Below are positions 52,806-60,798 of a stretch of DNA of 64,000 bases, in pieces; the first letter of the stretch is position 1, and the number at the start of each line of letters is the position of its first letter. The stretch lies in the NCBI RefSeq assembly GCF_001984575.1, contig NZ_LZNS01000001.1, forward strand, positions 6,421,815 through 6,485,814. The letters are read 5' to 3'. This stretch comes from Streptomyces sp. MP131-18. Its GTDB lineage: Bacteria; Actinomycetota; Actinomycetes; Streptomycetales; Streptomycetaceae. Below the pieces are notes generated by a model that saw only the letters and a list, made by a program, of their open reading frames with translations, had not been told where the DNA came from and did not search any database. The position numbers were made by a program, and so were the translations under genes.

Positions 52806-53587
52806 GCACATCCGCGATCAGCGCCGTGCACCCCCTGGCACCGGGCGCTCGCCTGTGGCCCGCTCTCGGGGCGGTCTACCGGGCGCAGCTCTCGCGCGCC
52901 CGCGTGGCGCGGATACCGCTGCTGTTCGTCGCCACCTTCCAGTCCATCGGGATCATGGTCCTGATGCGCGGCGTCGTGGACGGCGGCGGGGGCGAGGAGG
53001 CGCGCGCCGTGGTGGCCGGCTCCGCCGTGCTCGTCGTGGCGTTCGTCGCGCTCAACCTGCTGGCCCAGTACTTCGGGCAGCTGCGGTCCGCAGGCGGCCT
53101 CGACCACTACGCGACGCTGCCGGTGCCCGCGGCGGCGGTCGCGCTGGGCACGGCCGCCGCGTACGCGTCGTTCACGGTGCCTGGCGTGATCGTCACCGCC
53201 GTCACCGGGAGCCTGCTCTACCAGCTGCCGATGGGCGGCCTGTGGGTGATCGCGGCCGTCGTACCGCTGGCCGGTGCCGCGCTCGCCGGGCTCGGCGCCG
53301 CGCTCGGGCTGCTGGCGCCGCGTGCCGAGCTGGCCACCCTGTGCGGACAGCTGGGCATGTCCGCGGCGCTGCTGCTCGGGGTGCTGCCCGAGGGGCGGCT
53401 GCCGGAGCCGGTGCGCTGGCTGAGGGAGCTGCTGCCGTCCAGCTACGGCGTCGACGCGCTGGCCGCGGCCCTGGCCCCGCGGACCGACTGGGGTTCGGTC
53501 GCGGCGAACCTCGCCGTCTGCGCCGCCGTCGGCGCCGCGGCGCTCGCCCTGGCCACGTGGGCGTACCGCAGGGCGGCCCTGCGCTGA
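52802..53587 (+). CDS. ABC transporter permease (ABC-2 type)
   Basis: 261 residues with six membrane helices (about 33-50, 64-82, 107-130, 138-165, 170-190 and 225-245), the ABC-2 layout. ELLPSSYGVDALAAAL before the last helix is typical. It partners the ATPase gene just upstream, overlapped by 4 nt. No downstream hairpin is clear; the next gene starts after 79 bases with its own -10 box. Confidence 0.9.
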   Translation: MSTSAISAVHPLAPGARLWPALGAVYRAQLSRARVARIPLLFVATFQSIGIMVLMRGVVDGGGGEEARAVVAGSAVLVVAFVALNLLAQYFGQLRSAGGLDHYATLPVPAAAVALGTAAAYASFTVPGVIVTAVTGSLLYQLPMGGLWVIAAVVPLAGAALAGLGAALGLLAPRAELATLCGQLGMSAALLLGVLPEGRLPEPVRWLRELLPSSYGVDALAAALAPRTDWGSVAANLAVCAAVGAAALALATWAYRRAALR

Positions 53588-53654
53588 GCCGCCCGAAAAT
53601 ACGCTCATACGCCCGAACGGCCGTCCCGCGGGCCGAACAGGTGCCCGCACCTGG

Positions 53655-53660
53655 CAGGAT
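53655..53660 (+). promoter_or_regulatory. Leaderless-type -10 box for the DUF2567-like gene
   Basis: CAGGAT is followed by 6 nt and GTG 53667. Confidence 0.35.
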
Positions 53661-53666
53661 GACGGG

Positions 53667-54380
53667 GTGACCGTTCCCCAGCCTGCACCGGATCACCGTC
53701 CGGCCGCCGACAATGCCGCCGAGCACACCGCCGGAGGCGAGGGCCACGACCCGTGGGCGGCCAGGGCCGCGGCGCCCGTGCCCGGCCGCGCCGCGGCGGG
53801 GACCGCGCCCGACTGGGGCCGCGAGATACGCGACGGCCTGCTCGTCGCCCTGCCGGTCGCCGTCGTCGGCGGGCTGGTGCTCGGCCTGCTGTGGCTGTGG
53901 CGCGCGCCGCGCGTTCCGCTCGTCTCCGACGGCCAGGCGGTGCTGCTCGCCAATTCGGAGGGGCAGGCGGCCATGGGCGCCGACGCCACGTTCCTGCTGT
54001 TCGGCCTCGCGCTCGGCGTGCCGGTCGGCATCGCGGTCTTCGTGGCGCGCCGCCGCGGCGGCGTGGGCACTGCGATCGGCCTGGCCGCGGGCGCCCTGGC
54101 CGGCTCGTGGCTGGCCTGGCGGCTCGGGGTGTGGCTCGGCCCGGCGCAGGACGTCGCCGGACATGCCAGGGAAGTCGGCGCCGGCGTCGAGTTCGACGCC
54201 CCACTCAACATCGGGGCCCGCGGCGTGCTGCTCGGCCTGCCGTTCGCCGCCGTCGGCGTCCACCTGCTGTGCATGGCGGCCTGGGGGCCCCGCGAGCCGC
54301 AGCAGCAGCCCGCGGAGCTGCCGCACTGGCGCGAACACGGCGCGCCGCCGCCGGACCACGCGCCGGGAGGCACTTCCTGA
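53667..54380 (+). CDS. Integral membrane protein, DUF2567-like
   Basis: 237 residues. A disordered N-terminus (about 1-48) precedes four membrane helices (about 56-78, 107-127, 135-155 and 182-207). PRVPLVSDGQAVLLANSEGQAAMGADATFLLFGL between the first two recalls the actinobacterial DUF2567 family, but I am relying on memory. The C-terminus is Pro/Gln-rich. The gene converges on ybaK with an 88-base gap that holds no obvious strong hairpin. Confidence 0.7.
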   Translation: MTVPQPAPDHRPAADNAAEHTAGGEGHDPWAARAAAPVPGRAAAGTAPDWGREIRDGLLVALPVAVVGGLVLGLLWLWRAPRVPLVSDGQAVLLANSEGQAAMGADATFLLFGLALGVPVGIAVFVARRRGGVGTAIGLAAGALAGSWLAWRLGVWLGPAQDVAGHAREVGAGVEFDAPLNIGARGVLLGLPFAAVGVHLLCMAAWGPREPQQQPAELPHWREHGAPPPDHAPGGTS

Positions 54381-54468
54381 ACGGGCGCGGCACGACCGGC
54401 CGCCTGCGGATCGGCGGCGTGCCGAACGGTGCCTTCGCGGCCGGAACGCGCGGCCGGCCCCCGTTCGG

Positions 54469-54966
54469 TCAGTCCTTCGCGATCAGCGCCGTGCGCGCGC
54501 CCGTCAGCGTCACCAGGTCCGCCGGGGACAGCTCGATCTCCAGACCCCGCCGGCCCGCCGAGACGAAAACCGTCTCGTGCCCGGCCGCCGAGGAGTCGAT
54601 CACCGTCGGCAGCCGCTTGCGCTGCCCGAGCGGCGAGATCCCGCCCCGCACGTAGCCCGTGGTCCGCTCCGCCGCCGCCGGGTCGGCCATCGCCGCCCGC
54701 TTCCCGCCGACCGCCGCCGCCAGCGCCTTGAGGCCCAGCGAAGCGGACACCGGCACCACCGCCACCGTCAGCGCCCCGTCCACCTCGGCCACCAGGGTCT
54801 TCAGCACCCGCCGCGGGTCGGTGCCCAGTGCCTCGGCCGCCTCCTCGCCATAGGACGCGGCGGCCGGATCGTGCGCGTACGCGTGGACGCGGAAGGCGAT
54901 GCCCGCCCGCGTCGCGGCCACCGTCGCCGGCGTGCCGCCCGCCGCGGCGCGCTGCTTCCTGCCCAC
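54469..54966 (-). CDS. ybaK: Cys-tRNA(Pro) deacylase, YbaK type
   Basis: 165 residues. It hydrolyses cysteine or other wrong amino acids from tRNA-Pro. The YbaK core is clear: YGEEAAEALGTDPRRVLKTLVAEVDG, VVPVSASLGLKALAAAVGGKRAAMA with the essential Lys, and GYVRGGISPLGQRKRLPTVID. Start is GTG 54966 with GGAGGG upstream. It follows the LON-domain gene by only 15 bases, so the two form an operon. Confidence 0.94.
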   Translation of the reverse strand: MGRKQRAAAGGTPATVAATRAGIAFRVHAYAHDPAAASYGEEAAEALGTDPRRVLKTLVAEVDGALTVAVVPVSASLGLKALAAAVGGKRAAMADPAAAERTTGYVRGGISPLGQRKRLPTVIDSSAAGHETVFVSAGRRGLEIELSPADLVTLTGARTALIAKD

Positions 54967-54981
54967 TGCCGTTCCCTCCGC

Positions 54982-55749
54982 TCAGTTCAGACTCGTCGGA
55001 CGGGCGGTGTACTCGGCGCCGGGCACGGAGGGCAGCTTGCCGATCAGTGACGTCTCCTGCCGCAAAATACGCAGCTCCTCCGCGAGTCTCGTCGCCGTGT
55101 CCTTGGCCTGGAGCAGCCGCTGCTTGTCCGACGTGTACAGCATCGTCGCCGCCGCCACCAGATAGGACACCACCGACGGGTCCTCCGGCAGCTCCTGCCC
55201 CGGGGCGAGCGTCCGCTCGTTCGCCCCCGCGAGCACCTTCTGGTAGGCGCGGAACGCCCGCAGCACCCCGGAGGCCAGCGCGCCCGCGCCCTCGCCCGGC
55301 TCCTCCGGGAGCGGCTCGACGTCCGCCGTCAGGTACGGCCCCTCGGTGTGCACCGAGACCAGCCGGAACCTGGTCGTCCCGGTGGCCAGCACCTCGTAGC
55401 CCTCGGCATCCTCCTCGTCCGCGCCGCCCGCCGCGGACCGCGCCCTGATCGTCGAGGCGTCCGCGATACAGCCCACGCCGTGGAACGACAGCATCGGGTC
55501 CTGCGCGAACCCGGCCCCCGCGCCCGCCTCCGGCGGCTCCGAGCCGTCCGGCAGGCCGAGCGCGCTCGGCGCCACCTCGTGGCCGTCCCTGATGGCGACG
55601 ACACCGAACGGACGTGGCCCCTCGCCCGGAAGTTCGAGCAGGTCCCGCATCATGGCCCGGTATCTGGCCTCGAAAACGTTCAACGGCAGCACCAGCCCGG
55701 GAAACAGCACGGTGTTCAGCGGAAAGAGCGGCAGGCGCGTGGTCGTCAC
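54982..55749 (-). CDS. LON peptidase substrate-binding domain-containing protein
   Basis: 255 residues, cytoplasmic. It opens RLPLFPLNTVLFPGLVLPLNVFEARYRAM, the hallmark of the Lon N-terminal domain, and GVGCIADAST plus the helical end (ATMLYTSDKQRLLQAKDTATRLAEELRIL) match the stand-alone form. No ATPase or protease domain follows, so it probably binds clients or an unknown partner. GTG 55749 has TAGGCT 8 nt upstream on its strand. It is divergent from hisD, 91 bases apart. Confidence 0.92.
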   Translation of the reverse strand: MTTTRLPLFPLNTVLFPGLVLPLNVFEARYRAMMRDLLELPGEGPRPFGVVAIRDGHEVAPSALGLPDGSEPPEAGAGAGFAQDPMLSFHGVGCIADASTIRARSAAGGADEEDAEGYEVLATGTTRFRLVSVHTEGPYLTADVEPLPEEPGEGAGALASGVLRAFRAYQKVLAGANERTLAPGQELPEDPSVVSYLVAAATMLYTSDKQRLLQAKDTATRLAEELRILRQETSLIGKLPSVPGAEYTARPTSLN

Positions 55750-55757
55750 GACCGGCC

Positions 55758-55763
55758 AGCCTA
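55758..55763 (-). promoter_or_regulatory. -10 box for the LON-domain/ybaK operon
   Basis: On the minus strand TAGGCT ends 8 nt before GTG 55749. It is embedded in the palindrome CCAGCC-TATC-GGCTGG (plus strand 55757-55772), which might be an operator or chance. Confidence 0.45.
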
Positions 55764-55828
55764 TCGGCTGGGCTCCGGGGGAGGGCCCGCATGGTGAAAC
55801 GCGTCAGCGGTGCCCGTGTGACGTCTGC

Positions 55829-55834
55829 GAGACT
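55829..55834 (+). promoter_or_regulatory. Leaderless-type -10 box for the his operon
   Basis: GAGACT, one change from TAGACT, lies exactly 6 nt before GTG 55841. No attenuator or His-rich leader peptide is visible upstream. Confidence 0.4.
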
Positions 55835-55840
55835 GGACGG

Positions 55841-57178
55841 GTGCTGACCCGAATCGACCTGCGGAGTTCCCCCGGCCAGGGGGCGATCGACCGCGACCTG
55901 CTGCCCCGCGCCGAACTCGACGTCGAGGCCGCCCTGGAGAAGGTGCGGCCCATCTGCGAGGACGTACGCCATCGGGGGACCGCGGCGCTGATCGACTACG
56001 CGCAGCGGTTCGAGCAGGTCACCATCGAGCGCACCCGCGTGCCCGCGGAAGCCCTGGAGCGCGCCCTCGCCGAGCTGGACCCGGCCGTCAGGTCCGCCCT
56101 GGAGGAGTCCATCCGGCGCGCCCGCCTCGTGCACCGCGAGCAGCGGCGCACCGACACCGCCGTGCGCGTCGTGCCCGGCGGCACCGTCACCGAGCGGTGG
56201 GTGCCGGTGGAGCGCGTCGGCCTCTACGTGCCCGGCGGCAAGGCCGCGTACGGCTCCTCCGTCGTCATGAACGTGGTGCCCGCGCAGGAGGCCGGCGTCG
56301 GTTCGCTCGTGATCGCCTCGCCACCCCAGCGCGCCCCGGGCAACGAGTGGGGCGAGGGCCTGCCGCACCCCACGATCCTGGCCGCCTGCGCCCTGCTCGG
56401 CGTCACCGAGGTCCACGCCGCGGGCGGCGCCCAGGCCGTCGCCATGTTGGCCCACGGCACGGCCGAGTGTGCCCCGGTGAAGCTGGTCACCGGCCCTGGC
56501 AACGTGTACGTGACCGCCGCCAAGCGTCTGCTGAAGGGCATCGTCGGCATCGACGCCGAGGCCGGGCCGACCGAGATCGCCGTGCTCGCCGACGCCTCCG
56601 CCGACCCCCGGCTGATCGCCGCCGACCTCATCAGCCAGGCCGAGCACGACGTGCTGGCCGCCGCCGTCCTGATCACACCCTCCGCGGAGCTGGCCGACGC
56701 GGTCGACGCCGAGCTGGGCCCGCAGGTCGCCGCCGCCAAGCACCACGAACGCATCTCCGAGGCGCTGACCGGCCGGCAGTCCGGGATCGTCCTGGTCCGC
56801 GACCTCGACCACGGTCTCGCCGTCAGCGACGCCTATGCCGCGGAGCACCTGGAGATCCACACCGAGGACGCCGCGGCCGTCGCCGCCCGCGTCCGCAACG
56901 CCGGCGCCGTGTTCGTCGGGCCGCACGCCCCCGTCTCGCTGGGCGACTACTGCGCGGGCTCCAACCACGTGCTGCCCACCGGCGGCTGCGCCTGCCACTC
57001 CTCCGGGCTGTCCGTCCAGTCGTTCCTGCGCGGCATCCACGTCGTCGACTACGACCGGCAGGCGCTGGCCGAGGTCGCCCACCACGTGGTGGCGCTGGCC
57101 GAGGCGGAGGACCTGCCCGCCCACGGCACCGCGGTCAAGGTGCGCTTCGAGAGCGGGAAGGCCCGGTCAGGCGCGTGA
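55841..57178 (+). CDS. hisD: Histidinol dehydrogenase
   Basis: 445-residue zinc enzyme for the last two steps of histidine synthesis, oxidising histidinol to histidine with two NAD. VERVGLYVPGGKAAYGSSVVMN, AAGGAQAVAMLAHGT, GPTEIAVLADAS, DLISQAEHD and the C-terminal CAGSNHVLPTGG are family signatures with the zinc ligands. Start is GTG 55841. First gene of the his operon; its stop overlaps hisC in GTGA. Confidence 0.97.
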   Translation: MLTRIDLRSSPGQGAIDRDLLPRAELDVEAALEKVRPICEDVRHRGTAALIDYAQRFEQVTIERTRVPAEALERALAELDPAVRSALEESIRRARLVHREQRRTDTAVRVVPGGTVTERWVPVERVGLYVPGGKAAYGSSVVMNVVPAQEAGVGSLVIASPPQRAPGNEWGEGLPHPTILAACALLGVTEVHAAGGAQAVAMLAHGTAECAPVKLVTGPGNVYVTAAKRLLKGIVGIDAEAGPTEIAVLADASADPRLIAADLISQAEHDVLAAAVLITPSAELADAVDAELGPQVAAAKHHERISEALTGRQSGIVLVRDLDHGLAVSDAYAAEHLEIHTEDAAAVAARVRNAGAVFVGPHAPVSLGDYCAGSNHVLPTGGCACHSSGLSVQSFLRGIHVVDYDRQALAEVAHHVVALAEAEDLPAHGTAVKVRFESGKARSGA

Positions 57179-58293
57179 CACGCATCGACGACCTCCCCGT
57201 CCGGGACGAGTTGCGCGGCAAGACGCCCTACGGCGCCCCCCAGCTGGACGTTCCGGTGCGGCTCAACACCAACGAGAACCCGTACCCCGCGCCCGAGGAT
57301 CTGGTGCGCCGCATCGCGGAGCGCGTGGCCGCCGCGGCCCGCGACATGAACCGCTACCCGGACCGGGACGCGGTGCTCCTGCGCACCGAGCTGGCCGCCT
57401 ACCTCTCCAGGACCGCGGGCCTGGCTCTCGGGCCCGAGCAGGTCTGGGCCGCGAACGGGTCCAACGAGGTGCTCCAGCAGCTCCTCCAGGCGTTCGGCGG
57501 CCCCGGGCGCAGCGCGCTCGGCTTCGACCCCACGTACTCGATGCACTCCCTCATCGCCCGCGGCACCGGCACCGGGTGGATCTCGGGGCCGCGCACCGAG
57601 GACTTCGGCATCGACCGGGACGCGGCCGTCGCCGCCGTGCACGAGCACCGGCCCGACGTGCTGTTCATCTGCTCGCCGAACAACCCGACGGGCACCGCCG
57701 TCGGCCCGGAGACCGTGCTCGCCCTGTACGACGCGGCGCAGCGGGCCGCGCCGGGGCCGCGCGGCGCACTGGTCGTCGTGGACGAGGCGTACGCCGAGTT
57801 CAGCCACCACCCCTCGCTGCTCCCGCTGACCGGGGGCCGCCCGCTGCTGGTGATCAGCCGCACCATGTCGAAGGCGTTCGGCGCGGCCGGGCTGCGCCTC
57901 GGCTACCTGGCGGCTGACCCGGCCGTGGTGGACGCGGTACAGCTGGTGCGCCTGCCCTACCACCTGTCCACGGTCACGCAGGCCACGGCGCTCGCCGCCC
58001 TGGAGTTCACGGATACTCTCTTGAGTTACGTCGAGGAGCTCAAGGCCGAACGGGACCGGCTGGTGACCGAGCTGCGGGCGATCGGCTGCGAGGTCACGGA
58101 GTCCGACGCCAACTTCGTGCAGTTCGGCCGGTTCGCCGACGCGGCTGCCGTCTGGCGGCGGCTGCTCGACCACGGCGTGCTCGTCCGGGACAACGGCGTG
58201 CCCGGCCGGCTGCGGGTCTCGACCGGGACCCGCGCGGAGAACGACGCGTTCCTCGACGCGATACGTGCAGTGACGAAGGAGATCAGCGAATGA
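57175..58293 (+). CDS. hisC: Histidinol-phosphate aminotransferase
   Basis: 372-residue PLP enzyme that makes histidinol phosphate from imidazole acetol phosphate and glutamate. RLNTNENPYPAPEDL, NGSNEVLQQLLQAFGGPG, FICSPNNPTGTAV and the PLP lysine region SRTMSKAFGAAGLRLGY are present. Overlaps hisD (GTGA) and hisB (ATGA), so translation is coupled. It keeps the usual length of about 360-370. Confidence 0.96.
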   Translation: MTRIDDLPVRDELRGKTPYGAPQLDVPVRLNTNENPYPAPEDLVRRIAERVAAAARDMNRYPDRDAVLLRTELAAYLSRTAGLALGPEQVWAANGSNEVLQQLLQAFGGPGRSALGFDPTYSMHSLIARGTGTGWISGPRTEDFGIDRDAAVAAVHEHRPDVLFICSPNNPTGTAVGPETVLALYDAAQRAAPGPRGALVVVDEAYAEFSHHPSLLPLTGGRPLLVISRTMSKAFGAAGLRLGYLAADPAVVDAVQLVRLPYHLSTVTQATALAALEFTDTLLSYVEELKAERDRLVTELRAIGCEVTESDANFVQFGRFADAAAVWRRLLDHGVLVRDNGVPGRLRVSTGTRAENDAFLDAIRAVTKEISE

Positions 58294-58880
58294 CCCGCGT
58301 GGGCCGCGTGTCACGCACCACCAAGGAGACGTCGGTGCTCGTCGAGATCGGTCTCGACGGCACCGGGCAGGTCGATGTGTCGACAGGAGTCGGCTTCTTC
58401 GACCACATGCTCGACCAGCTGGGCCGGCACGGCCTGTTCGACCTCAGCGTCAAGACCGAGGGCGACCTGCACATCGACAGCCACCACACCATCGAGGACA
58501 CCGCCCTCGCGTTCGGCGCAGCCTTCCGGCAGGCGCTCGGCGACAAGAGCGGCATCGTCCGTTTCGCCGACGCCTCCGTCCCCCTGGACGAGGCGCTCGC
58601 GCAGGTGACCGTGGACCTGTCGGGCCGTCCCTACCTGGTGCACCGCGAGCCGGACAACATGGCGCCGATGATCGGCTCCTACGACACCACGATGACGCGC
58701 CACATCCTGGAGTCCTTCGTCGCCCAGGCACAGGTGGCGCTCCACGTTCACGTCCCGTACGGCCGCAATGCGCACCACATCGTGGAGTGCCAGTTCAAGG
58801 CCCTGGCCCGCGCCCTGCGCCACGCCAGCGAGATCGACCCCAGGCAGCCGGGCATCCCCTCGACCAAGGGCGCCCTGTGA
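58290..58880 (+). CDS. hisB: Imidazoleglycerol-phosphate dehydratase
   Basis: 196 residues, the single-function actinobacterial form without the phosphatase domain of enterobacterial HisB. The two metal-binding repeats GVGFFDHMLDQLGRHG..DSHHTIEDTAL and ESFVAQAQVALHVHVPYG..NAHHIVECQFKAL are complete. It dehydrates imidazole glycerol phosphate. Overlaps hisC; a 52-codon ORF follows after 13 bases. Confidence 0.97.
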   Translation: MTRVGRVSRTTKETSVLVEIGLDGTGQVDVSTGVGFFDHMLDQLGRHGLFDLSVKTEGDLHIDSHHTIEDTALAFGAAFRQALGDKSGIVRFADASVPLDEALAQVTVDLSGRPYLVHREPDNMAPMIGSYDTTMTRHILESFVAQAQVALHVHVPYGRNAHHIVECQFKALARALRHASEIDPRQPGIPSTKGAL

Positions 58881-58893
58881 ACGGAGAGACATT

Positions 58894-59052
58894 GTGAACG
58901 GGGTTTCGACGCTGCTCATCGTCGTCGGGCTTTTCCTGGCCGGCGGCGTGTACTCGTTCGCGAAGCAGGGGCTGCCCCGCGGCGTCGTCGTGCTGCTCGC
59001 CGTCGCCAGCGGCCTCTGCCTGCTGGCGGGGGTGCTGAGGCTGGAGTGGTAG
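58894..59052 (+). CDS. Small membrane protein (52 aa) inside the his operon
   Basis: 52 residues from GTG 58894 (GGAGAG upstream). Two hydrophobic helices (about 6-22 and 29-48) flank a KQGLPRG turn. Unknown function. From memory, an unassigned small ORF at this place was reported in the Streptomyces coelicolor his cluster. hisH starts 2 bases past its stop and takes its ribosome site from this gene's last codons, so expression is linked. Confidence 0.75.
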   Translation: MNGVSTLLIVVGLFLAGGVYSFAKQGLPRGVVVLLAVASGLCLLAGVLRLEW

Positions 59053-59054
59053 CC

Positions 59055-59693
59055 ATGAAGAGTGTCGTCGTCTTCGACTACGGGTTCGGCAACGTCCGTT
59101 CCGCCGAGCGGGCCGTCGCCAGGGCCGGGGCGCGGGTCGAGATCACCCGGGACCTCGACGCCGCGCTGCGGGCGGACGGGCTGCTGGTGCCGGGCGTCGG
59201 CGCGTTCGCCGCCTGTATGAACGGCATTCGCGAGGCGCGCGGCGACTGGGCCGTGCAGCGGCGCCTCGCGGGCGGGCGGCCCGTGCTCGGCATCTGCGTC
59301 GGCATGCAGGTCCTCTTCGCCCGCGGCATCGAGCACGACGTGGAGAGCAAGGGCCTGGACGAATGGCCCGGCACCGTCGGGCCGCTGCGCGCGCCCATCG
59401 TGCCGCACATGGGCTGGAACACCGTCCGCGCCCCGGCCGGCTCCGCGCTGTTCGCCGGACTGTCCGCCGAGGAGCGGTTCTACTTCGTGCACTCCTACGC
59501 CGTGCACGAGTGGGAGCTGCCGCCCGACAGCGGCACCGCGGCCCTGTCCGCCCCCAAGGTCACCTGGGCGACCCACGGCGAGCCGTTCGTCGCCGCCGTG
59601 GAGAACGGCCCGCTGTGGGCCACGCAGTTCCACCCGGAAAAGTCGGGCGACGCCGGTGCCCGCCTCATCACCAACTGGATCGAGACTCTTTGA
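59055..59693 (+). CDS. hisH: Imidazole glycerol phosphate synthase, glutaminase subunit
   Basis: 212-residue class I glutamine amidotransferase. It feeds ammonia to HisF. The nucleophile Cys is in GICVGMQ, and His/Glu of the triad lie in THGEPFVAAVENG..ATQFHPEKSG. DYGFGNVRSAERA opens it. ATG 59055 has GGAG 8 nt upstream; GTG 59046 is less likely. The stop overlaps the next gene in TGATG. Confidence 0.95.
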   Translation: MKSVVVFDYGFGNVRSAERAVARAGARVEITRDLDAALRADGLLVPGVGAFAACMNGIREARGDWAVQRRLAGGRPVLGICVGMQVLFARGIEHDVESKGLDEWPGTVGPLRAPIVPHMGWNTVRAPAGSALFAGLSAEERFYFVHSYAVHEWELPPDSGTAALSAPKVTWATHGEPFVAAVENGPLWATQFHPEKSGDAGARLITNWIETL

Positions 59694-60412
59694 TGCTGGA
59701 ACTGCTTCCCGCCGTCGACGTCCGCGACGGCCAGGCGGTGCGCCTGGTGCACGGCGAGTCCGGAACGGAAACCTCCTACGGCGACCCGCTCGCCGCGGCC
59801 CTGGCCTGGCAGCGCGCCGGCGCCCCGTGGCTGCACCTGGTCGACCTGGACGCCGCGTTCGGCACCGGCGACAACCGCGCGAGGATCGCGGAGGTCGTGC
59901 AGGCCATGGACATCAAGGTCGAGCTGTCGGGCGGCATCCGCGACGACGACTCGCTGCGCGCCGCGCTCGGCACCGGCTGCACCCGCGTCAACCTGGGGAC
60001 CGCCGCGCTGGAGTCGCCCGACTGGGTGGCCAAGGTCATCGCGGAGCACGGCGACCGCATCGCCGTGGGCCTCGACGTCCGCGGCACCACGCTGCGCGGG
60101 CGCGGCTGGACGCGGGACGGCGGCGACCTGTACGAGACGCTGGAGCGGCTGAACCGCGAGGGCTGCGCGCGGTACGTCGTCACCGACATCAACAAGGACG
60201 GCACGCTGAAGGGCCCGAATCTCCAGCTGCTGCGGGACGTGTGCGCCGCCACGGACCGCCCGGTCGTCGCCTCGGGGGGCGTGGCCACCCTTGACGATCT
60301 GCGGGCCCTTGCCACCCTGGTACCCGAGGGCGTCGAAGGTGCGATTGTCGGAAAGGCGCTCTACGCCAGGGCGTTCACCCTGGAAGAGGCCTTGGAGGCC
60401 GTGGCGGCATGA
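59693..60412 (+). CDS. priA: Bifunctional phosphoribosyl isomerase PriA (HisA/TrpF)
   Basis: 239-residue TIM barrel. In Streptomyces PriA serves both histidine (ProFAR isomerase) and tryptophan (PRA isomerase) synthesis. The two catalytic Asps are D9 in PAVDVRDGQ and the Asp in VVTDINKDGTL (about 128); GLDVRGTTLRGRGWTRDGG is the PriA-specific loop. It aligns closely by eye with the known S. coelicolor enzyme, apart from a slightly shorter N-terminus. Overlaps hisH by 1 nt and ridA by 4 nt. Confidence 0.95.
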   Translation: MLELLPAVDVRDGQAVRLVHGESGTETSYGDPLAAALAWQRAGAPWLHLVDLDAAFGTGDNRARIAEVVQAMDIKVELSGGIRDDDSLRAALGTGCTRVNLGTAALESPDWVAKVIAEHGDRIAVGLDVRGTTLRGRGWTRDGGDLYETLERLNREGCARYVVTDINKDGTLKGPNLQLLRDVCAATDRPVVASGGVATLDDLRALATLVPEGVEGAIVGKALYARAFTLEEALEAVAA

Positions 60413-60798
60413 GTGTGGAGCGGGTGCGGAACGGAAGTCCCTGGCAGGAGACCATCGGTTCCGCACGCGCGGTGGCGGCGGGCGACCTGGTGCTGGTGGC
60501 GGGCACGATCCCGGAGGCGGACGGGGCGGCCGCCATTGGTGACCCGTACGAGCAGGCCAAATCGGCGCTGGGCGAGGCAATCGCGGCGCTGGGACCGTTC
60601 GGGATCGGCGCCGAATCCGTCGTCCGCACCCGCCTGTACATCAGTCACGCCCGGGACGCGGAGGACGTGGGGCGTGCCCACCGGGAGCTGCTCGGCGCGG
60701 TCGGGCCGGTCGTCACGGTCGTGGTGGTGTCCGGGTTCGCCGACTCGCGGGTGCTGGTGGAAGTGGAGCTTGAAGCGTATCGAGGAGCCGCAACGTGA
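60409..60798 (+). CDS. RidA family protein (enamine/imine deaminase)
   Basis: 129 residues, trimeric YjgF/RidA fold. VAAGDLVLVAGTIPEADG, SVVRTRLYISHARDAEDVGRAHRELLG (with the carboxylate-binding Arg) and DSRVLVEVELEAYRG are family motifs. RidA removes reactive 2-aminoacrylate-type imines. Here it is locked between priA and hisF by 4-nt overlaps at both ends (ATGA, GTGA), so it is made in step with the His enzymes. Confidence 0.92.
   Translation: MSVERVRNGSPWQETIGSARAVAAGDLVLVAGTIPEADGAAAIGDPYEQAKSALGEAIAALGPFGIGAESVVRTRLYISHARDAEDVGRAHRELLGAVGPVVTVVVVSGFADSRVLVEVELEAYRGAAT

Noticed and set aside
55757..55772. CCAGCC-TATC-GGCTGG palindrome as an operator between the LON and his genes
   Set aside because: It is short and its arms contain the -10 box, so it may be chance; kept only as a note.
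55750..55840. His attenuator or leader peptide before hisD
   Set aside because: No run of His codons and no terminator pair is present; the -10 box 6 nt from the start leaves no leader.
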